Origin: Thiohalocapsa sp. ML1
GTDB taxonomy: Bacteria > Pseudomonadota > Gammaproteobacteria > Chromatiales > Chromatiaceae
Assembly: GCF_001469165.1 (NCBI RefSeq)
Contig: NZ_JABX01000040.1
Location: forward strand, 1 to 54,922
Direction: 5' to 3'
Length of the DNA: 54,922 bases
Shown: piece by piece, positions 16,414 through 27,232 of the stretch
Numbering within the stretch: position 1 is the stretch's first letter
Layout of the letters: every line of letters starts with the position of its first letter
The notes under the pieces: model-generated
The model's database searches: none
What the model saw: only the letters and a program-made list of their open reading frames with translations
Told to the model about the DNA's origin: nothing
Made by a program: the position numbers and the translations under genes

Positions 16414-17076
16414 TCAGCCGGCATCGGTGCGATGCACGACGCGGATGCGGTACTCCGCCCGCTCCACCTGCTGCGTGCGCCAGGTCCGCAGGCCCCAGAT
16501 CATGAGCCCGATGATGAAGAACGCACCGGGGGCGAGCAGCATGAGCCCGTTCGGCACGTACCAGCCGCCGTCCTCCACCAGCGGCAGCAGTTGCACGCCG
16601 AGCAGGGAGCCGGAACCCAACAGCTCGCGGATGGTGGCGACGGAGACCAGGATCAGGCTGTAGCCGAGGCCGTGCCCGAGGGCGTCCAGAAAGCTCGGCC
16701 AGGGCGGGTTCTTCGACGCAAAGGCCTCGGCGCGCCCGAGCACGATGCAATTGGTGATGATCAGCCCGACGAACACCGAGAGCTGCTTCGACAGCTCCCA
16801 CGCGAAGGCCTTCAGCACCTCGTCCACGACGATGACCAAAGACGCAATGATGGTCATCTGAATGATGATCCGGATGCTGCTCGGCATATGCTGCCGAATC
16901 AGGCTGATGATGACGCTGGAACCCACCAGCACCGCCGTCAGCGCAATACTCATGGTGATGGCCGGGGCGAGCTTGGTCGTGACGGCGAGTGCCGAGCAGA
17001 TGCCTAAAATCTGCAGCGTGATCGGGTTGTTGTCGACGATGGGCTCGAAGAGCAGCTTGCGCTGGTTGTATTCCAT
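16414..17076 (-). CDS. nqrD: Na+-translocating NADH:quinone reductase subunit D
   Basis: NqrD has 220 residues. The start [34 protein letters not shown] is typical, and the LGICSAL and [10 protein letters not shown] cysteine motifs mirror those of NqrE for the shared iron site. Six membrane helices are expected. The C-terminal tail after LMIWGLRTW is a little longer than usual ([17 protein letters not shown]). It follows nqrC by 28 bp. Confidence 0.97.
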   Translation of the reverse strand: MEYNQRKLLFEPIVDNNPITLQILGICSALAVTTKLAPAITMSIALTAVLVGSSVIISLIRQHMPSSIRIIIQMTIIASLVIVVDEVLKAFAWELSKQLSVFVGLIITNCIVLGRAEAFASKNPPWPSFLDALGHGLGYSLILVSVATIRELLGSGSLLGVQLLPLVEDGGWYVPNGLMLLAPGAFFIIGLMIWGLRTWRTQQVERAEYRIRVVHRTDAG

Positions 17077-17104
17077 GGCGGCCTCGGGACGGCGGCGAAT
17101 CGGT

Positions 17105-17905
17105 TCAGAGCGCGTTCAGCCGGGCAAGGAAGGGCCCGTAGCCCCGCTCGCCGAGCCAGAACTGCATCAGGTTGGTGACGCCGTTGCTGGTGAGCGTGGC
17201 GCCGGACAGGCCATCGACGCGCCGGTCCGCGTTCGGTGAGGCCGGCTCGACGTTGCCCTTGGCCACGGCGATCACGGGCTCGCCGTCCGGCGCGATGAGC
17301 GTCTTGCCAGTCCATTGGCCGAGCCACTTCCGGCTCGCGACCTCGCTGCCGAGCCCGGCCGTCTCGCGCTGCTCGTAGAAGGTGAGCGCCTTGGCCGTGC
17401 GCCCGTCCGGCGCCACCGCCAGCAGGCCATGCATGGTGGACCACAGCCCCTGGCCGTAGACGGGCAGGATCACGCGGCGGAGCCGGCCCTGCTGCCGCAC
17501 CAGATACACCGGCATCAGGTCCGGGCGGCGGCGGATGCCGGCGGGGTCCTCGACCAGCGCGCTACTGCGGGCGGGGTCGTTCCCGGCGTCACGGTACGAA
17601 TAGGTGTCGGGATCGGCGGCCTCCACAAGCTCGCCACTATCGAGATCCACGAGCCGGGTCTCGATCTGGCGGAAGGCGGCGTCGAGGTCCATGCCCCGCC
17701 CGCCGAGCCCGGAGACCTGCACGACCTCGCGCCGCAGCGCCTGGGCGGCATTGCGCTCCTGCAACGGCCGTAGCGTCACCGCCGTGGCCGTGACCAGCAC
17801 GGAGCAGACCAGGCAGAGCGCGACGGCGACGGCGAAGATCTTGCGCGGGTCCTCGTTCGGCAGGTCGAAGCGCGCCCGCACGGGGGCCAGCAGATCAGTG
17901 CTCAT
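17105..17905 (-). CDS. nqrC: Na+-translocating NADH:quinone reductase subunit C
   Basis: The start is ATG 17905 ([20 protein letters not shown]), overlapping the nqrB stop by ATGA, giving 266 residues. One membrane helix (about 23-43) anchors a periplasmic FMN-binding domain. The flavinylation motif is DGLSGATLT, with Thr237 the expected covalent FMN attachment residue; this modification needs ApbE. NqrC carries electrons between NqrD/E and NqrB. The motif [14 protein letters not shown] is also conserved. Confidence 0.96.
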   Translation of the reverse strand: MSTDLLAPVRARFDLPNEDPRKIFAVAVALCLVCSVLVTATAVTLRPLQERNAAQALRREVVQVSGLGGRGMDLDAAFRQIETRLVDLDSGELVEAADPDTYSYRDAGNDPARSSALVEDPAGIRRRPDLMPVYLVRQQGRLRRVILPVYGQGLWSTMHGLLAVAPDGRTAKALTFYEQRETAGLGSEVASRKWLGQWTGKTLIAPDGEPVIAVAKGNVEPASPNADRRVDGLSGATLTSNGVTNLMQFWLGERGYGPFLARLNAL

Positions 17906-19122
17906 GCCGCGTCCCTCTGCCGGCGGCGGCGCACATTCGCCTGCACGACGAACCAATCAATCAGCGGCGCGAACAGGTTGCCGAACAGGATGGCCAGCAT
18001 CACGCCCTCCGGATACGCGGGGTTCAGCACCCGGATCAGCACGGTCATGAAGCCGATCAGCGCGCCGTAGATCCACTTGCCCGTCTCGGTCATGGCCGCG
18101 GACACGGGATCGGTGGCCATGAACACGAGCCCGAAGGCGAGCCCGCCGAGCACCACATGCCAATGCCAGGGCAGCGCGAAGGCTGGGTTGGTCTCGCTGC
18201 CGACGGCGTTGAACAGCAGCGCCGTGGCGATGACGCCAACCAGCATGCCGAGCATGATCCGCCAGGAGGCCACGCCGGTGAACAGCATGAAGGCCGCGCC
18301 GATCAGGATGAAGAACGTCGAGGTGGCGCCGATGGAGCCCTGGATGGTGCCGAAGAAGGCGCTCCACCAGGTCACGCCCGCGGCTTGGATGGCCTCCACC
18401 CCGCCTTCGGCCGCGAGCATCAGCGGCGTGGCGCCGCTGAAGCCGTCCACGGCGGTCCAGACACTGTCGCCGGAGATGTCCGCCGGATAGGCGAAGAACA
18501 GGAAGGCGCGGCCGGTGAGCGCGGGATTCAGGAAATTCTTGCCGGTGCCGCCGAAGACCTCCTTGCCGATGACGATGCCGAAGGACATGCCGAGCGCCAC
18601 CTGCCACAGCGGGATGTCCGGCGGCAGCGTCAGCGCAAACAGGATGGAGGTGACCAGGAAGCCCTCGTTGACCTCGTGGTTGCGGACGCTCGCGAACAGC
18701 ACCTCCCAGAAGCCGCCGGCAGCCATGGTGACGGCGTAGATGGGCACAAAGTACACCGCCCCGTGCCAGAAGTTGTCCCACGGGCTGCCGGGGTCATAGC
18801 CGCCGGCGCCGAGCAGCGCGAGCAGCCCGCCGCGCCAGCCGGGGACGCCCATGACGCCCATCGCGGCCATGGCCTGGTTGGCCTGGAGCCCGACGTTGTA
18901 CATGCCAAACAGCGCGCACGGTAGCACCGCAAACCAGACGAAGATCATGACCCGCTTCAGGTCGATGCCGTCGCGCACGTGCGGCGCCCGGGCGGTAACC
19001 ATGGAAGGCGTGTACAAGAAGGTGTCCAGGGCCTCGAACACGGCGCCGAAGCGCTCCAGCCGCCCGCCGCGCTGGAAGTGCCGCTCCTGGCGGTCGAGGA
19101 ATTCGCGAAGGCGCTGACTCAT
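17902..19122 (-). CDS. nqrB: Na+-translocating NADH:quinone reductase subunit B
   Basis: I place the start at ATG 19122 ([20 protein letters not shown]), giving 406 residues, the normal length. NqrB is the large membrane subunit with about ten helices; it holds covalent FMN at Thr232 in DGFSGAT, riboflavin, and the probable Na+ path and quinone site. [20 protein letters not shown] is strongly conserved. It lies 111 bp downstream of nqrA. Confidence 0.96.
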   Translation of the reverse strand: MSQRLREFLDRQERHFQRGGRLERFGAVFEALDTFLYTPSMVTARAPHVRDGIDLKRVMIFVWFAVLPCALFGMYNVGLQANQAMAAMGVMGVPGWRGGLLALLGAGGYDPGSPWDNFWHGAVYFVPIYAVTMAAGGFWEVLFASVRNHEVNEGFLVTSILFALTLPPDIPLWQVALGMSFGIVIGKEVFGGTGKNFLNPALTGRAFLFFAYPADISGDSVWTAVDGFSGATPLMLAAEGGVEAIQAAGVTWWSAFFGTIQGSIGATSTFFILIGAAFMLFTGVASWRIMLGMLVGVIATALLFNAVGSETNPAFALPWHWHVVLGGLAFGLVFMATDPVSAAMTETGKWIYGALIGFMTVLIRVLNPAYPEGVMLAILFGNLFAPLIDWFVVQANVRRRRQRDAA

Positions 19123-19233
19123 CGGTATCGCCTGTTGGGTGCTGCTGCCTGCTGCCGAGTGTGCCGTTCTGAGGCAAGGCACGTGCCGAACGCGGATCGG
19201 GCCGGGTCCGTCACGCGGCCGCAAGGTGCCGCG

Positions 19234-20682
19234 TCACAGCGTTTCGTTGCGGATCAGCTCCAGGTTCCGGCGCAGAGCCGGGCCGTAGTCGTGCTTGCCG
19301 CAGTCCACGAAGCTCAAGAGCGCCACGTCCTCCTCGTCCAGCTCCAGCGCGCCCAGTGCCTCGGCGGTCTCGGTGTCGTTTACCAAGAGGGCGCGCAGGA
19401 GCTGCATGGGCAGGATATCCAGCGGCATGACCCGCCCGTAGGCGCCCACTGGCACCATGGCCCGGGGGCTGCCCTGTAGCGAGGTGCCCAGCTCAAGCTG
19501 CTCGCCGTGGCGGCGCGACCAGAACAGGTTCATCGCCGAATAGCGCCCACGCCCGAGGGCGAGCCAGCCGAGAAACTCGCGCTCGCGGGTCTCCGGCAGC
19601 ACCGTAATCTGGTTGTGGAAGCGCCCGAGGTAGGCGCTCGTGCCCACCGCCTGGCGACCGCTCAGCGCCGAGCCGGAGACGACGCGCGCCTCGTGCCGAC
19701 CCTTCAGCTCGCCGTCGATGAGCTCGTTGGTACTGGCGCCGACGCGGGTGCAGAGCAGCCGCGGCCGCGCGACCATCGGCCCCGCCAGCGAGATGACGCG
19801 CCGCGGGTCGATGCGCCCGGTGCGAAACAGCCGGCCGATGGCGATGACGTCCTGCCAGCCCAAGTGCCACACCTCGTGCTTGAGGCTCACCGGGCGCAGG
19901 AAGTGAATGTGCGTGCCGACCAGACCGGCCGGGTGCGGACCGGCAAACTCGGCGACGCCGATGTTGCGGCAGGTGTCCGCCGCGGGCAGCGGCAGCGCCG
20001 CGGCGGGCCGCGTGCAGACCCAGAGCGGGCCATCGGTGAGCTTGGCGAGCACGCAGAGCCCGTCGCTGAAGGCCTCGCCCGCGGCGTGGATGAACGGCGC
20101 GGGGTCCGGTGCGAGCGGCTGCGTGTCGATGGCCGTGACGAAGAGCGCGTCGGGCTGCCGGCCCGGGTCCGCGATCATGCTGAAGGGGCGGGTGCGCAGC
20201 GCGAGCCAGGCCCCGGACGCGGTGAGGTTCTCGATGACCTGGGTGCGGTTCAGGCCGGCGAGCTCGGCGGCGCCGTAGGCGTTGAAGGTCTCCTGCGAGG
20301 CAGCAGACGGGTCGGCGGCGGGGTCATCGAGTCGGATGACGATGGTCTCCAGCACGCGCTTGGGGCCGCGATGGATGGCCTCAATGACACCGGTGCCGGG
20401 CGCCGTGCCCACCACCTGGCGGTAGGCCTTGCGCCGGGTCAGCGGCTGGCCGAGGCGCACGCGGTCGCCGACGTCCGCCTCCAGCGTCGGCAGGCGCTTC
20501 GGCCCGCGCACGTCCAGGCCGACGTAGGCGACGCGGGTCACGGGCCTGGCCTGTTCGAGGTTCGCCGGATCGCAGGGCGCCGGGGCGCCGCTCAACGGGA
20601 TGTCGAGACCCTTGCGCAGCCGGACGTACCGCCGCCGCGCGGAGCCTGGTGCCTGAAACTCTTCGGGATTGCGTACGAACAA
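19234..20682 (-). CDS. nqrA: Na+-translocating NADH:quinone reductase subunit A
   Basis: NqrA (482 residues from ATG 20682) is the peripheral cytoplasmic subunit. Typical features are RLRKGLDIPLSG near the start, the biotinyl-lipoyl-like hammerhead (VGDRVRLGQPLTRRKAYR; TAPGTGVIEAIHRGPKR), and LPMQLLRALLVNDTETAEALGALELDEEDVALLSFV towards the end. About 17 residues precede the first conserved segment, so an internal start is possible. It is first in the operon; 20683-20822 upstream shows no clear promoter by eye. Confidence 0.95.
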   Translation of the reverse strand: MFVRNPEEFQAPGSARRRYVRLRKGLDIPLSGAPAPCDPANLEQARPVTRVAYVGLDVRGPKRLPTLEADVGDRVRLGQPLTRRKAYRQVVGTAPGTGVIEAIHRGPKRVLETIVIRLDDPAADPSAASQETFNAYGAAELAGLNRTQVIENLTASGAWLALRTRPFSMIADPGRQPDALFVTAIDTQPLAPDPAPFIHAAGEAFSDGLCVLAKLTDGPLWVCTRPAAALPLPAADTCRNIGVAEFAGPHPAGLVGTHIHFLRPVSLKHEVWHLGWQDVIAIGRLFRTGRIDPRRVISLAGPMVARPRLLCTRVGASTNELIDGELKGRHEARVVSGSALSGRQAVGTSAYLGRFHNQITVLPETREREFLGWLALGRGRYSAMNLFWSRRHGEQLELGTSLQGSPRAMVPVGAYGRVMPLDILPMQLLRALLVNDTETAEALGALELDEEDVALLSFVDCGKHDYGPALRRNLELIRNETL

Positions 20683-20822
20683 GCTGACGGCCCGTCTGCG
20701 ATACCACCTGCAGGAATCAGCCGCGGCCCGGCCTTGCCGACCCCCGGATGAAGCTCGATGAGCGTGGCTACGATAGCACAGCCCTTCCAGCCACTAGCTA
20801 CTAGCCACTGGCCACTAGACCG

Positions 20823-23800
20823 TCAGGCCCACTCGTCCAGCACCGCGGTGACCGCATCCAGGCTTGCCTGCAACCGGGGCAGCAGTCGCTCGGCCTCATC
20901 GAGCCGGCCGTCGCGGCCGGCGTGCTCCATGGCCGCGGCCAGGTCCTGCAGCGCCACCGCGCCGATGTTGCCGGCGGAGCCCTTGATGGAGTGCGCTCGC
21001 GTGCGCACGACGTCCGGGTCACCATCCGGGATGGCGTCGGCGAGCTCCGTGAGCAACGCCTGCGAGGTCTCCACGAAGATACCGGCGATCTCGCGGGCGA
21101 TCTCCTCGTCGTTGTCGAGCCGCTCCACCATAACCTCGACGCTGAAATGGCCGTTGCCGTCTGCCGGCGGTGCGATCTCGGGCACCGGGACGACGGCCAC
21201 CGGCTCCGCCGGCAGCGGCCTGGCCGGCTCGGCCCCCGAGCCGACGGCAGGCGGTGTGGGCTGCGGCGGCGCGGTGCCAGCCGCATCGCCCTTCGGCTTC
21301 GCGTCGGCGGCCAGCGACGCAAACAGCCGTCCGATGATGCACCCCAGGGTATCGCGCTGCACGGGCTTGGTCACGAAGTCGTCCATGCCGGCAGCCAGGC
21401 AGCGCTCGCGATCGGTAGTGGACGCGTGCGCCGTCATGGCGACGATGGGCAGCCGGCGGCCCGTGCCGTCCTCAAGCGCGCGGAAGCGGCGGGTCGCCTC
21501 CAGGCCGTCCATCTCCGGCATCTGCACGTCCATCAGCACCAGGTCGTAGGGGATGAGCTGCAGCGCCTTCAGCGCCTCGCGGCCGTTGGCGACAGCATCG
21601 GCGCGATAGCCCAGGCGCTGCAGCATGCGCAGTGCGACCTTCTGGTTAGTCGGGTTGTCCTCGGCGACGAGGACACGCAGCGGCGTCGCGTCATCGGCAA
21701 TCTCGTCGCCCAACGGCGCCGTCGGCTGGTCGATGCGGGCCTCGAACAGCCGCATCAGCAGCCGATGCAGCGCGTGGCGTTTCACAGGCTTGGTCAAGAA
21801 GGCGTCGAAGCCCGCCTGCTCCAGCGCGCGGCCGTCGCCGCGCTGGTCGCGTGAGGACAGCATCACGAGCTTCGGCTCGCCGTACTCGCCGCTGCGGCGG
21901 ATCTCACGGCCCAGCGTCAGCCCGTCCACCACCGGCATCATCATGTCTAGCACAACAATGTCGTAGGGCCGATCGGCGGCGCGCGCCGCGCCGAGTCGCC
22001 GCTTCGCCGCAGCGGCGCCGTCGGCCTGATCGATGACACAGCCGAAGGCCGTCAGGTACTCGTGGAGCACGCGCAGGTTGGTGGCGTTGTCGTCTACGAT
22101 CAGCACGCGCTTGCCCACCAGCACGTCGTTCGGCGGCGGCGTCGGCAGGCCCGCGTCGGACTCGAGCAGGAACGGGATCTCGCACCAGAAGGTGGAGCCC
22201 ACACCCACGTGGCTGTCGCAGCCGATGCAGCCGCCCATCAGATCCACCAATTGTTTGGAGATCGCAAGCCCGAGCCCGGTGCCGCCGAAGCGGCGCGTGG
22301 TGGTGGCGTCGACCTGGTAGAAGGACTGGAACAGGTTTCCCTGGCGCCCCTGCTCGATGCCGATGCCGGTATCGCTGACCTCGAACCGCAGCAGGCAGTG
22401 CTCGGCGTCGGCGTCGGCGTCCAGGCGCTTCACGTCCACGGATACCTCGCCGTGCTCCGTGAACTTGATGGCGTTGCCGGTCAGGTTCACGAGCACCTGC
22501 CGCAGGCGCCCCGCATCGCCACGCAGGCGTACCGGGATGTCCTCCGGCAGCAGGCAGTTGAACTGGAGCCCCTTCTCGAAGGCCTTCAGCGCCAGGATGT
22601 CCGCCACCTCCTCCAGCGTCGCGCGCAGATCGAAGCCGGTGATCTCCAGCTCCATGCGCTTGGCCTCGATCTTAGAGAAGTCGAGGATGTCGTTGATGAC
22701 GTCGAGCAGGGCCTCGCCCGAGCTGTGGATGGTCTCGACATAGTCGCGCTGCACGGCGTTCAGCTCGGTGTCGCGCAACAGCCCCGTCATGCCGATGACG
22801 CCCACCATCGGGGTGCGGATCTCGTGACTCATGTTGGCGAGAAAGTCGCTTTTCGCCTGGCTCGCCGCCTCGGCGGCCTCTTTCGCGTCCAGCATCGCCT
22901 GGCTGGCGCGCCGCCGCTCGGTAATGTCGCGGATGCTGCAGCGCAGCCCCATTTTGGTGCCGTCGGCGTCGCAGATGGGCTGACCCGTGAGCACGGCCCA
23001 GGACAGGCTGCCGTCGCGATGCAGCAGCCGGAACTCGTGCTCGCTGCTGTCCCCCGCCCGCAACCGCTCCACCTGCCGGTGGAACGCGCGGCGGTCCTCG
23101 GGGTGCACCACCGGCAGCGGATAGTCCGGCATCGCGAGGCATTCCTCGACGCTGAAGCCGCTGACCCGTCCGACGGCGGGGTTCACCCACAGGAGCTTAC
23201 CGTCCGGATCGGTCCAGTCTTCCCAGTCGTAGGTGTAGTCGGCGATGGCACGGAACTCCCGCGCGCTGGCGCGCAGCGCCTCCTCGGCGCGCCGGCGCTC
23301 GGCGATCTCGCGGTTCAGTGCAACGTTCTTGGCCTCGATGACACGCTCGCGCCGCGCTGCCTCGTCGAGCCGCGCCTGCAGCGCCGCCTGCCCGAGGTTG
23401 GCGCGGAACACGAGCACGACCCCGGCCAGCACGATGGCCGCGAGCACGGCCATGGCCGAGGCCTGCAGCCAAGGATTGAGGCCGCTCTCCACAGTGTCCA
23501 CGCGATTCAGCTCGATGAGCTGAAACGGCGTGCCCGCGACCGGCACCTCCGAAACGAAAACATTGAAGCCCGACTCCGGCAGGAGCAACCGCACGGGCTC
23601 GCTCAGGTCCAGTTTCTGCCCGGGCGGCGCCGCGTCCGCGAGCACCCGGAACACCTCCGACCAGATCCCCATATTGCCGTCGCCGACCAACTGGCGGCCC
23701 GCGCCGGCATCCTCCACCAGCGCAAAGGCCAGTGCCTGGCCGTTGCCGCCGGCGTCGAGCAGGCTCGAATGCAGGAGCTCCGGGTCGATCCAGGCCACAA

Positions 23801-24380
23801 GCTGGCCCGCGTACTCCCCTTTGAAGCGATAGGGCGCCGAGACGACGATGGCAGCGCCCCCCTCCAGCGTGCGCACCAGCACGCCCTCGTCCGTCGGCCG
23901 CAAGCAGGCGCGCAGATCCTTCTGTCGCCCGGGCTCGTCGGCATTCGGCGCGAACACGTCCACCAACGCACTGCCGCTACCATCCACGAGGACGATGCGC
24001 TGGTAGATGGGCTGCCCCGCGACGCGCTTGCGATCCATGAGCTCCGCGAACAGCCGCTCGATGGGGATCAGGCTCTGCTTCAGCCCGAAGCGCTCGCTCA
24101 TGCCGAGCGCGCGGTTCTCGAAATAGACCGACACCTCGCGGGCGCGGGCGAGGTTGTCGAGATCGCTGCGCTTCTCGTCGAAGAAGTATTCGATGGCCGT
24201 GCTGCGGCTCTGCGCGGCGCCGCGGATGCGGTCCACGAGTGTGTCCTGCAGGCTCATGGCGTTGCGGTAGTTATCCACCAGCAGATAGCCCATGAGCCCC
24301 ACCAGGGACAGCGCCATCAACACCGTCCAGAAGGTGAGGCCGGACGACTGTGCCGGGGCTCGGTCTGCGTGATCGCTCAT
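20823..24380 (-). CDS. Hybrid sensor histidine kinase (PAS, HisKA, HATPase, REC, REC, Hpt)
   Basis: A 1185-residue phosphorelay protein. TM1 (about 15-36) and TM2 (about 303-325) enclose a periplasmic sensor region of about 265 residues, probably a dCache/CHASE-type fold. A coiled coil and PAS domain (about 370-495) follow. HisKA carries [10 protein letters not shown] with H519 as the autophosphorylation site; the HATPase domain has NAIKF (N box), DTGIGIE (G1) and [10 protein letters not shown] (G2). Two receiver domains follow, with D812 (VLDMMMP) and D951 (LMDVQMP), then an Hpt domain with H1130 (AHSIKG). The layout is BarA-like. No response-regulator gene adjoins it, so the output partner and stimulus are unknown. 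Confidence 0.93.
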   Translation of the reverse strand: MSDHADRAPAQSSGLTFWTVLMALSLVGLMGYLLVDNYRNAMSLQDTLVDRIRGAAQSRSTAIEYFFDEKRSDLDNLARAREVSVYFENRALGMSERFGLKQSLIPIERLFAELMDRKRVAGQPIYQRIVLVDGSGSALVDVFAPNADEPGRQKDLRACLRPTDEGVLVRTLEGGAAIVVSAPYRFKGEYAGQLVAWIDPELLHSSLLDAGGNGQALAFALVEDAGAGRQLVGDGNMGIWSEVFRVLADAAPPGQKLDLSEPVRLLLPESGFNVFVSEVPVAGTPFQLIELNRVDTVESGLNPWLQASAMAVLAAIVLAGVVLVFRANLGQAALQARLDEAARRERVIEAKNVALNREIAERRRAEEALRASAREFRAIADYTYDWEDWTDPDGKLLWVNPAVGRVSGFSVEECLAMPDYPLPVVHPEDRRAFHRQVERLRAGDSSEHEFRLLHRDGSLSWAVLTGQPICDADGTKMGLRCSIRDITERRRASQAMLDAKEAAEAASQAKSDFLANMSHEIRTPMVGVIGMTGLLRDTELNAVQRDYVETIHSSGEALLDVINDILDFSKIEAKRMELEITGFDLRATLEEVADILALKAFEKGLQFNCLLPEDIPVRLRGDAGRLRQVLVNLTGNAIKFTEHGEVSVDVKRLDADADAEHCLLRFEVSDTGIGIEQGRQGNLFQSFYQVDATTTRRFGGTGLGLAISKQLVDLMGGCIGCDSHVGVGSTFWCEIPFLLESDAGLPTPPPNDVLVGKRVLIVDDNATNLRVLHEYLTAFGCVIDQADGAAAAKRRLGAARAADRPYDIVVLDMMMPVVDGLTLGREIRRSGEYGEPKLVMLSSRDQRGDGRALEQAGFDAFLTKPVKRHALHRLLMRLFEARIDQPTAPLGDEIADDATPLRVLVAEDNPTNQKVALRMLQRLGYRADAVANGREALKALQLIPYDLVLMDVQMPEMDGLEATRRFRALEDGTGRRLPIVAMTAHASTTDRERCLAAGMDDFVTKPVQRDTLGCIIGRLFASLAADAKPKGDAAGTAPPQPTPPAVGSGAEPARPLPAEPVAVVPVPEIAPPADGNGHFSVEVMVERLDNDEEIAREIAGIFVETSQALLTELADAIPDGDPDVVRTRAHSIKGSAGNIGAVALQDLAAAMEHAGRDGRLDEAERLLPRLQASLDAVTAVLDEWA

Positions 24381-24959
24381 GGGCCGGGGTCGCTATGCTG
24401 GGGAAGCGTGAGCTTGGGGCCTTCGTGAAGATTCAATTCGCCGCAGCAGACCCTAAGTTGGGCGTCGCTATCGCTATCGACGGTCAGCGAATCGCACGAC
24501 ACTAGATTGCTTGACGGCGCCGAATGCTTGCAGATGAGTCAAGTTTCACGACGACAAGGCGCTTGCAGGCAAAAGGACCGAGGACCGAGGGCCAAGGGAG
24601 CCCGCCTTGGCCCTTGGCCCTTGGCCCTTGGCCCTTGGCCCTTGGCCCTTGGCCCTTGGCCCAATGCGCCGACGAGCGGGCTGCGCAAGACGAGGCGCCG
24701 TGCCCTGGTCGGTCTGAGGCTCTGCCTCGCTAGGGTTTCGCACTTCGACGCCACTTGAGCCAAATGCGGTTGGGCGAGAATCTCGATTTCGATTTCGATC
24801 CCGATTTCGATTTCGATCCCTACAACGGCTGGCGCAACGTGAGTGTCGGAGCGGGGCTGTTCGCCATTGTCGCGTCGGCGCGCATCTGCGAACGAGGAAC
24901 CCGATCAAACTCCCACATATCGGCCGCCCCGCCGCGAGGACGGCGGCGGCGGCGGCGGT
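24381..24959. repeat. Repeat-filled spacer with the longest heptamer hairpin
   Basis: No gene is visible in this 579 bp gap. It holds TATCGCTATCGACGGT (near 24469, shared with 2808), a segment also found at 27119 (CGGCGCCGAATG then GAGTCAAG), the GGGCCGA-type hairpin at 24575-24663 with a right arm of about eight CTTGGCC heptamers, the motif GGTCGGTCTGAGGC (24709-24722, shared with 30420), and GATTTC hexamers (24784-24825). GCGGCGGCGGCGG runs end the spacer. Confidence 0.75.
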
Positions 24960-25892
24960 TCAGTTTTGCGCGGATAGAAAGTCCGGAAAATACTCGACCA
25001 CGAACGGGTAGTACTTCAACGTCAACGCATCGAAGGACCCGTCCGCCCGCAGCTCAGCTAGGTAGGTGTTGAAGGCGTTGCGCAGCCCCTTGTCCTCGGG
25101 CCGGAAGGCGGGCGCCATGTCCTGCGGCTCGCTGACGGGGCCTATGACCTTGATCTCGCCGGGCCACTTCTGCAGCGCCACCAGCGCGTCCGGCACGTCG
25201 AGCAGCGTGAACTCCGACTCGTTGGCGAGCAGCGCCGGCGCCAGCTCGTTCAGCGTGCCGTCGAAGAGCGAGATCTTGGCGCCGGTTCTCTCCATGTCGT
25301 AAAGCGCGGGGTCGAGGCAGGTGTCGAGCTTGCCGAGCAAACTCTTGCCGGCGAGCACAGACTTGGTCTGCACGATGTCGTCCACCAGGTTATTCGTGGG
25401 CTGGATCGGCGACACTGCCGTATCCGCGCGCGACATGAGCCACACCTGGGTCGGGAACGTGGGCTCGGCGAAGGCGACCACCTTCTCGCGCCACGGGATC
25501 ACGGTCATGCCGTTGGCGATGATGTCCCCCTTGATCGGCACATCGCCCACGATCTGCACGTCATCACCGATGGACTTGACCTCCTTGCCGGTGAGATCCC
25601 CGATGGCCCTGGACCAATCCGTCTGCACGTACTCATAATCCACGCCCAGCCAGCGGGCGAAACCCTGCATGAGCTCGACGTCCATGCCGTCACCCGCGCC
25701 GGTGACGAAGTTCGCGTAGGGGATGCCTAGATGGCGCAGGATGCCGCGTTCCTTGATCGCGGCAACGCTGTCATCGGCGCTCGCCCACAGCGTTTGCGGC
25801 GCCAGCACGACAGCGAGGAGCATGGCAGTGAGACCGACGCGGTGCCTGGCAGCAGAGCGCCCCCACCGGCGGACCAGCGGAAACGAGATCAT
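24960..25892 (-). CDS. Periplasmic solute-binding protein (SBP family 3-like)
   Basis: The start is ATG 25892 (MISFPLVRRWGRSAARHRVG), 310 residues; the upstream open frame runs into the divergent wza gene. A signal peptide ends near LWA-SADD. The mature protein has the bacterial family 3 solute-binding pattern: IKERGILRHLGIPYANFVTG, GDGMDVELMQGFARWLGVDYEYV, a hinge region (DIIANGMTVIPWREKVVAFAEPTF) and LNTYLAEL-type C-terminal helices (NAFNTYLAELRADGSFDALTLKYYP). No permease or ATPase gene adjoins it, so it may be an orphan ABC receptor or a sensor-type binding protein. Ligand unknown. Confidence 0.75.
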   Translation of the reverse strand: MISFPLVRRWGRSAARHRVGLTAMLLAVVLAPQTLWASADDSVAAIKERGILRHLGIPYANFVTGAGDGMDVELMQGFARWLGVDYEYVQTDWSRAIGDLTGKEVKSIGDDVQIVGDVPIKGDIIANGMTVIPWREKVVAFAEPTFPTQVWLMSRADTAVSPIQPTNNLVDDIVQTKSVLAGKSLLGKLDTCLDPALYDMERTGAKISLFDGTLNELAPALLANESEFTLLDVPDALVALQKWPGEIKVIGPVSEPQDMAPAFRPEDKGLRNAFNTYLAELRADGSFDALTLKYYPFVVEYFPDFLSAQN

Positions 25893-25908
25893 CGACACCT
25901 CCGGGCAG

Positions 25909-27117
25909 ATGCGAGTTGAACAGTACGGAGACCGCAACGGGCGGTTACGGCGGAACCGCGCGAGTGGAGCCATTGTAGCGGAACCAAGCGGCTCAGAGGG
26001 CCGACAGGCGGCGCTTGCTCGCACCGCTTGGCGCCGCGCGCTCGGGCTTTTTCCGCCAGCATGGCTGCTGCTCGCGCTGGCGTTGCTCGCCGGCTGTGCC
26101 ACCACGCCGCGACAGACACCGCCGCCCTACCTCGACGAGCCGCCGCCGCTGGTGCGCCCGGAGTCGCTGAAGGAGCCGCCGGAGCAGATCACGCGCCGCC
26201 TCACCACCGAGGAGCAGCTCGCCGAGCTTGCCCGGGTGGTCGCCGAGACCCGCGTCATGCCGACCCTCGGCAAGGGCGACGTGCTGAGCATCTCGGTCTA
26301 CGACGAGCCGGATCTCGGCATTGCGAGTGTGCCGATCCGCCCGGACGGCATGGTCTCCTTCCCGCTCATCGGCGACGTGGCGGCTGCCGGGCGCAGTGTC
26401 GACGAGCTGACCGCAACCATCAGCGAGCGCCTGGCCCGTTTCGTCATCGCACCGCGGGTCGCGGTGATCGTGACGCAGTTGAACAGCCTCAACTACACGG
26501 TGAACGGCGAGGTGACCAAGCCCGGCGTTTATCCGCTCGTCACCGACGTGCGGCTCACCCAGGCCATCGCCCACGCCGGCGGCTTCAAGCAGGGCCAGTT
26601 CCGCTCCAGCTCCGTGGAGGTGGCAGACCTGTCCACGGCCTTCATCGCCCGCGAGGGGCGGGTGCTACCGGTGGACTTCACGCGGCTGTTCCGCCAGGGG
26701 GATCTGCGCTTCGACATTGAGCTGCAGGACGGCGACTACATCAGCATCCCGTCGGGCCTGTCGCAGGAAGTCTACATCGTCGGCGAGGTGAACAAGCCCG
26801 CGCAGTTCGCGTTCCGCGAGGACATGCCCATGTCGCGCTCCCTAGCGCTGGCCGAGGGCTTCACGCGCGAAGCGGACCTGAGCCGCGTGCATATCGTGCG
26901 CGGCGCGCTGAGCAACCCGAGCCTGATCGTCGTGAACTTCAAGCAGGTGCTGAACGGCAACGCGCAGGACGTGCAGTTGGAGCCGAACGACATCGTCTAC
27001 GTGCCGCCGACCTATCTATCGCAGTGGTCGCAGATGCTGAACCAGATCGTGCCCACCATCACGGCGATCCAGACCGGAATCATCCTCGGCAACACCGTCG
27101 GCAGCGACGGCAACTAG
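25909..27117 (+). CDS. Wza-type polysaccharide export lipoprotein
   Basis: From ATG 25909 the protein is 402 residues, but that start is only 17 bp from the divergent gene and lacks a good ribosome site; the true start may be a non-ATG codon nearer the signal peptide (WLLLALALLAGC, lipobox LAGC). The mature part is a Poly_export domain (LGKGDVLSISVYDEPDLGIA...IRPDGMVSFPLIGDVAAAG) followed by two SLBB domains (YTVNGEVTKPGVYPL, VYIVGEVNKPAQFAFRE). Such proteins form the outer-membrane channel for capsule or exopolysaccharide. It may belong with the polysaccharide genes at 1-8145, although 18 kb away. The stop lies at the edge of a dispersed repeat. Confidence 0.88.
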   Translation: MRVEQYGDRNGRLRRNRASGAIVAEPSGSEGRQAALARTAWRRALGLFPPAWLLLALALLAGCATTPRQTPPPYLDEPPPLVRPESLKEPPEQITRRLTTEEQLAELARVVAETRVMPTLGKGDVLSISVYDEPDLGIASVPIRPDGMVSFPLIGDVAAAGRSVDELTATISERLARFVIAPRVAVIVTQLNSLNYTVNGEVTKPGVYPLVTDVRLTQAIAHAGGFKQGQFRSSSVEVADLSTAFIAREGRVLPVDFTRLFRQGDLRFDIELQDGDYISIPSGLSQEVYIVGEVNKPAQFAFREDMPMSRSLALAEGFTREADLSRVHIVRGALSNPSLIVVNFKQVLNGNAQDVQLEPNDIVYVPPTYLSQWSQMLNQIVPTITAIQTGIILGNTVGSDGN

Positions 27118-27118
27118 G

Positions 27119-27232
27119 TTGCTGGACGGCGCCGAATGTTTGCAGACGAGTCAAGTTTTACGACGAAACGGCGCCTGCCGGCGAAAGGGCCGAGGGCCAA
27201 GGGCCAAGGGCCGTGGGCCCGGCGACCAGGGC
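27119..27232. repeat. Dispersed repeat covering the 5' end of the GH9 frame
   Basis: This block matches the one near 24509 (CGGCGCCGAATG, GAGTCAAGTTT, ACGACGA) and continues into GGGCCGAGGGCCAAGGGCC heptamers (27186-27220). Only the left arm of the usual hairpin is present. It begins 1 bp after the wza stop and supplies the apparent ATG of the GH9 frame. Confidence 0.65.

Noticed and set aside
15602-16801. 399-residue minus-strand frame overlapping nqrD/nqrE
   Set aside because: Out-of-frame reading that ends in hexamer-encoded repeats; nqrD and nqrE occupy the region.
22062-24428. 788-residue + strand frame opposite the sensor kinase
   Set aside because: Antisense shadow; all kinase motifs are on the minus strand.
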